From Caulobacteraceae bacterium UBA5005 (GTDB lineage Bacteria > Pseudomonadota > Alphaproteobacteria > Caulobacterales > Caulobacteraceae), in assembly GCA_002398405.1 (NCBI GenBank), contig DGYN01000082.1:37047-77169 (forward strand): 40,123 nt of DNA, in the 5' to 3' direction. Of the stretch, positions 39,681 to 40,123 are shown piece by piece. Numbering within the stretch: position 1 is the stretch's first letter; the number at the start of each line of letters is the position of its first letter. The notes below the pieces were generated by a model. It searched no databases. It saw nothing but the letters and a program-made list of their open reading frames with translations, and was not told the origin of the DNA. The translations under genes and the position numbers were made by a program.

Positions 39681-39706
39681 GGAACCCGGCGCTAAGCTTG
39701 GCCGTT
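39681..39706 (+). promoter_or_regulatory. EcfG-type promoter of the small lipoprotein gene
   Basis: GGAAC (39681-39685), 17-base spacer, CGTT (39703-39706), exact match to the EcfG consensus. It lies about 30 bases before the ATG at 39738, a normal distance with a short leader. Confidence 0.75.
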
Positions 39707-39737
39707 ATCCGGGGGTCATTCGATGGGAGATCAAACC

Positions 39738-39998
39738 ATGCGATCAGTAGTCATTGCCGCCGCCGCCGCATGCCTGGCCCTTTCCGCCTGCAACAAGGCC
39801 GAACAGGAAGCCGTCAAGGACGACGCCGCGGAAGTCGCCTCCGAGGTCAAGGAAGACGCCGCCGCCCTGGCTGAGAAGACCGGTGATGCGCTCAAGGAAG
39901 GCGCTGCCGAGGTCAAGGAAGGCGCCGCCGACGCCGCCGCCATGGCCAAGGACGCGGTGACCACCAGCGAGGCCGAAAAGGCCGCCGAGAAGCACTAG
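39738..39998 (+). CDS. Ala/Lys/Glu-rich small lipoprotein, probable stress protein
   Basis: An 86-residue protein. Signal MRSVVIAAAAACLALSAC places the lipidated Cys at residue 18. The mature part is low-complexity, made of Ala, Glu, Lys and Asp in helical repeats (AAEVASEVKEDAAALAEK, DALKEGAAEVKEGAADAA), resembling late-embryogenesis-abundant-like or entericidin-related repeats, without aromatic residues. Likely a periplasmic, outer- or inner-membrane-anchored helical protein. GGGAGA lies seven bases before ATG 39738; an earlier in-frame ATG at 39723 would put this site in the coding region. An EcfG promoter upstream and terminator downstream suggest a single-gene stress unit. Confidence 0.82.
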   Translation: MRSVVIAAAAACLALSACNKAEQEAVKDDAAEVASEVKEDAAALAEKTGDALKEGAAEVKEGAADAAAMAKDAVTTSEAEKAAEKH

Positions 39999-40013
39999 AC
40001 TCCAGATAGCAAA

Positions 40014-40037
40014 ACCCCCGGGCGCGGGCCCGGGGGT
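40014..40037. terminator. Terminator between the lipoprotein gene and gcdH
   Basis: Perfect 10-bp stem ACCCCCGGGC/GCCCGGGGGT (40014-40023 with 40028-40037) and loop GCGG. On the minus strand it runs into TTTTGC, so it terminates the gene coming from the right and probably also the lipoprotein gene, where no T-run is present. Confidence 0.8.
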
Positions 40038-40066
40038 CAAGCTTCCTACCCCTTAAGGGGCTTGGA

Positions 40067-40123
40067 TCAGAACGCGTTCAGCCCGGTGATCGCCCGGCCC
40101 AGGATCAGGGCGTGGACGTCGTG
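40067..40123 (-). CDS. gcdH: Glutaryl-CoA dehydrogenase, C-terminal fragment
   Basis: Only the last 18 codons and the TGA stop (40069-40067) are inside the window. The residues HDVHALILGRAITGLNAF match the very conserved C-terminus of GcdH (YEGTHDIHALILGRAITG type), an acyl-CoA dehydrogenase that oxidises and decarboxylates glutaryl-CoA in lysine/tryptophan degradation. The rest of the gene lies beyond the window edge; a palindrome CCCCTTAAGGGG (40049-40060) and a terminator follow the stop. Confidence 0.82.
   Translation of the reverse strand, partial: HDVHALILGRAITGLNAF

Noticed and set aside
1..40123. tRNA, rRNA, CRISPR arrays, insertion sequences, phage genes
   Set aside because: None seen; no cloverleaf with TTCGA-type arm, no regular spacer array and no transposase or integrase reading frame.

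Overview
The window is a high-GC chromosomal segment of an alphaproteobacterium, almost certainly a member of Caulobacteraceae (Phenylobacterium/Caulobacter-like). The lines of evidence are the phyR / nepR-ecfG-phyK general stress locus lying next to a cheR-cheY pair and the CtrA-pathway phosphotransferase chpT, the TonB receptor, the short-form hisG with hisZ, and several families of intergenic palindromic repeats. No rRNA, tRNA, CRISPR array, prophage or intact transposon is visible. The gene content is mostly core metabolism and regulation.

Layout: 1-8363 is an assimilatory nitrate cluster on the + strand: the end of a nitrate ABC transporter ATPase, narK-type transporter, nirB, nirD, nasA-type nitrate reductase and a SUMT (cobA) that makes siroheme precursor for NirB. 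8330-15731 holds a Tat-exported serine hydrolase, a SAM methyltransferase, an M16 lipoprotein peptidase and a KefB-like antiporter. 15829-19349 is a putative copper-acquisition operon: a Cys-rich DUF2946-like protein, a TonB-dependent receptor, a YcnI/DUF1775 protein and a PCuAC chaperone. 19552-21603 is an M13 peptidase. 21882-26866 (- strand) is pgi followed by hisS-hisZ-hisG. Between pgi and hisS lies an apparently leaderless, histidine-rich leader peptide followed by a terminator, i.e. a candidate ribosome-mediated his attenuator. 27568-31354 is the general stress response module (phyR divergent from nepR-ecfG-phyK) plus a tiny entericidin-like lipoprotein. 31572-33634 is cheR, cheY-like and chpT. 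33698-40123 contains cysQ, two very small genes, dapE, a LysR regulator divergent from an AhpD-like/DUF1348 pair, fmt-truA, a small Ala/Lys/Glu-rich lipoprotein and the tail of gcdH.

Regulation readable from the sequence: EcfG-type promoters (GGAAC-N16/17-CGTT or CATT) lie upstream of phyR, nepR-ecfG, the entericidin-like gene and the distant small lipoprotein at 39738, so two of the smallest genes are probably general-stress regulon members. A shared palindrome (TTGTGC-AGC-GCACAA type) sits upstream of both narK and nirB, and both genes have structured leaders that could be targets of a NasT-type antiterminator.

Three repeat families fill the gaps: three REPIN-like elements (two GGGGAC...GTCCCC hairpins in inverted array), four C-rich mosaic elements bounded by CCCTCCCC/GGGGAGGG hairpins, and one element with TTGTCATCCC terminal inverted repeats. 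The most interesting item is the his attenuator with its leaderless leader peptide at 25233-25381.
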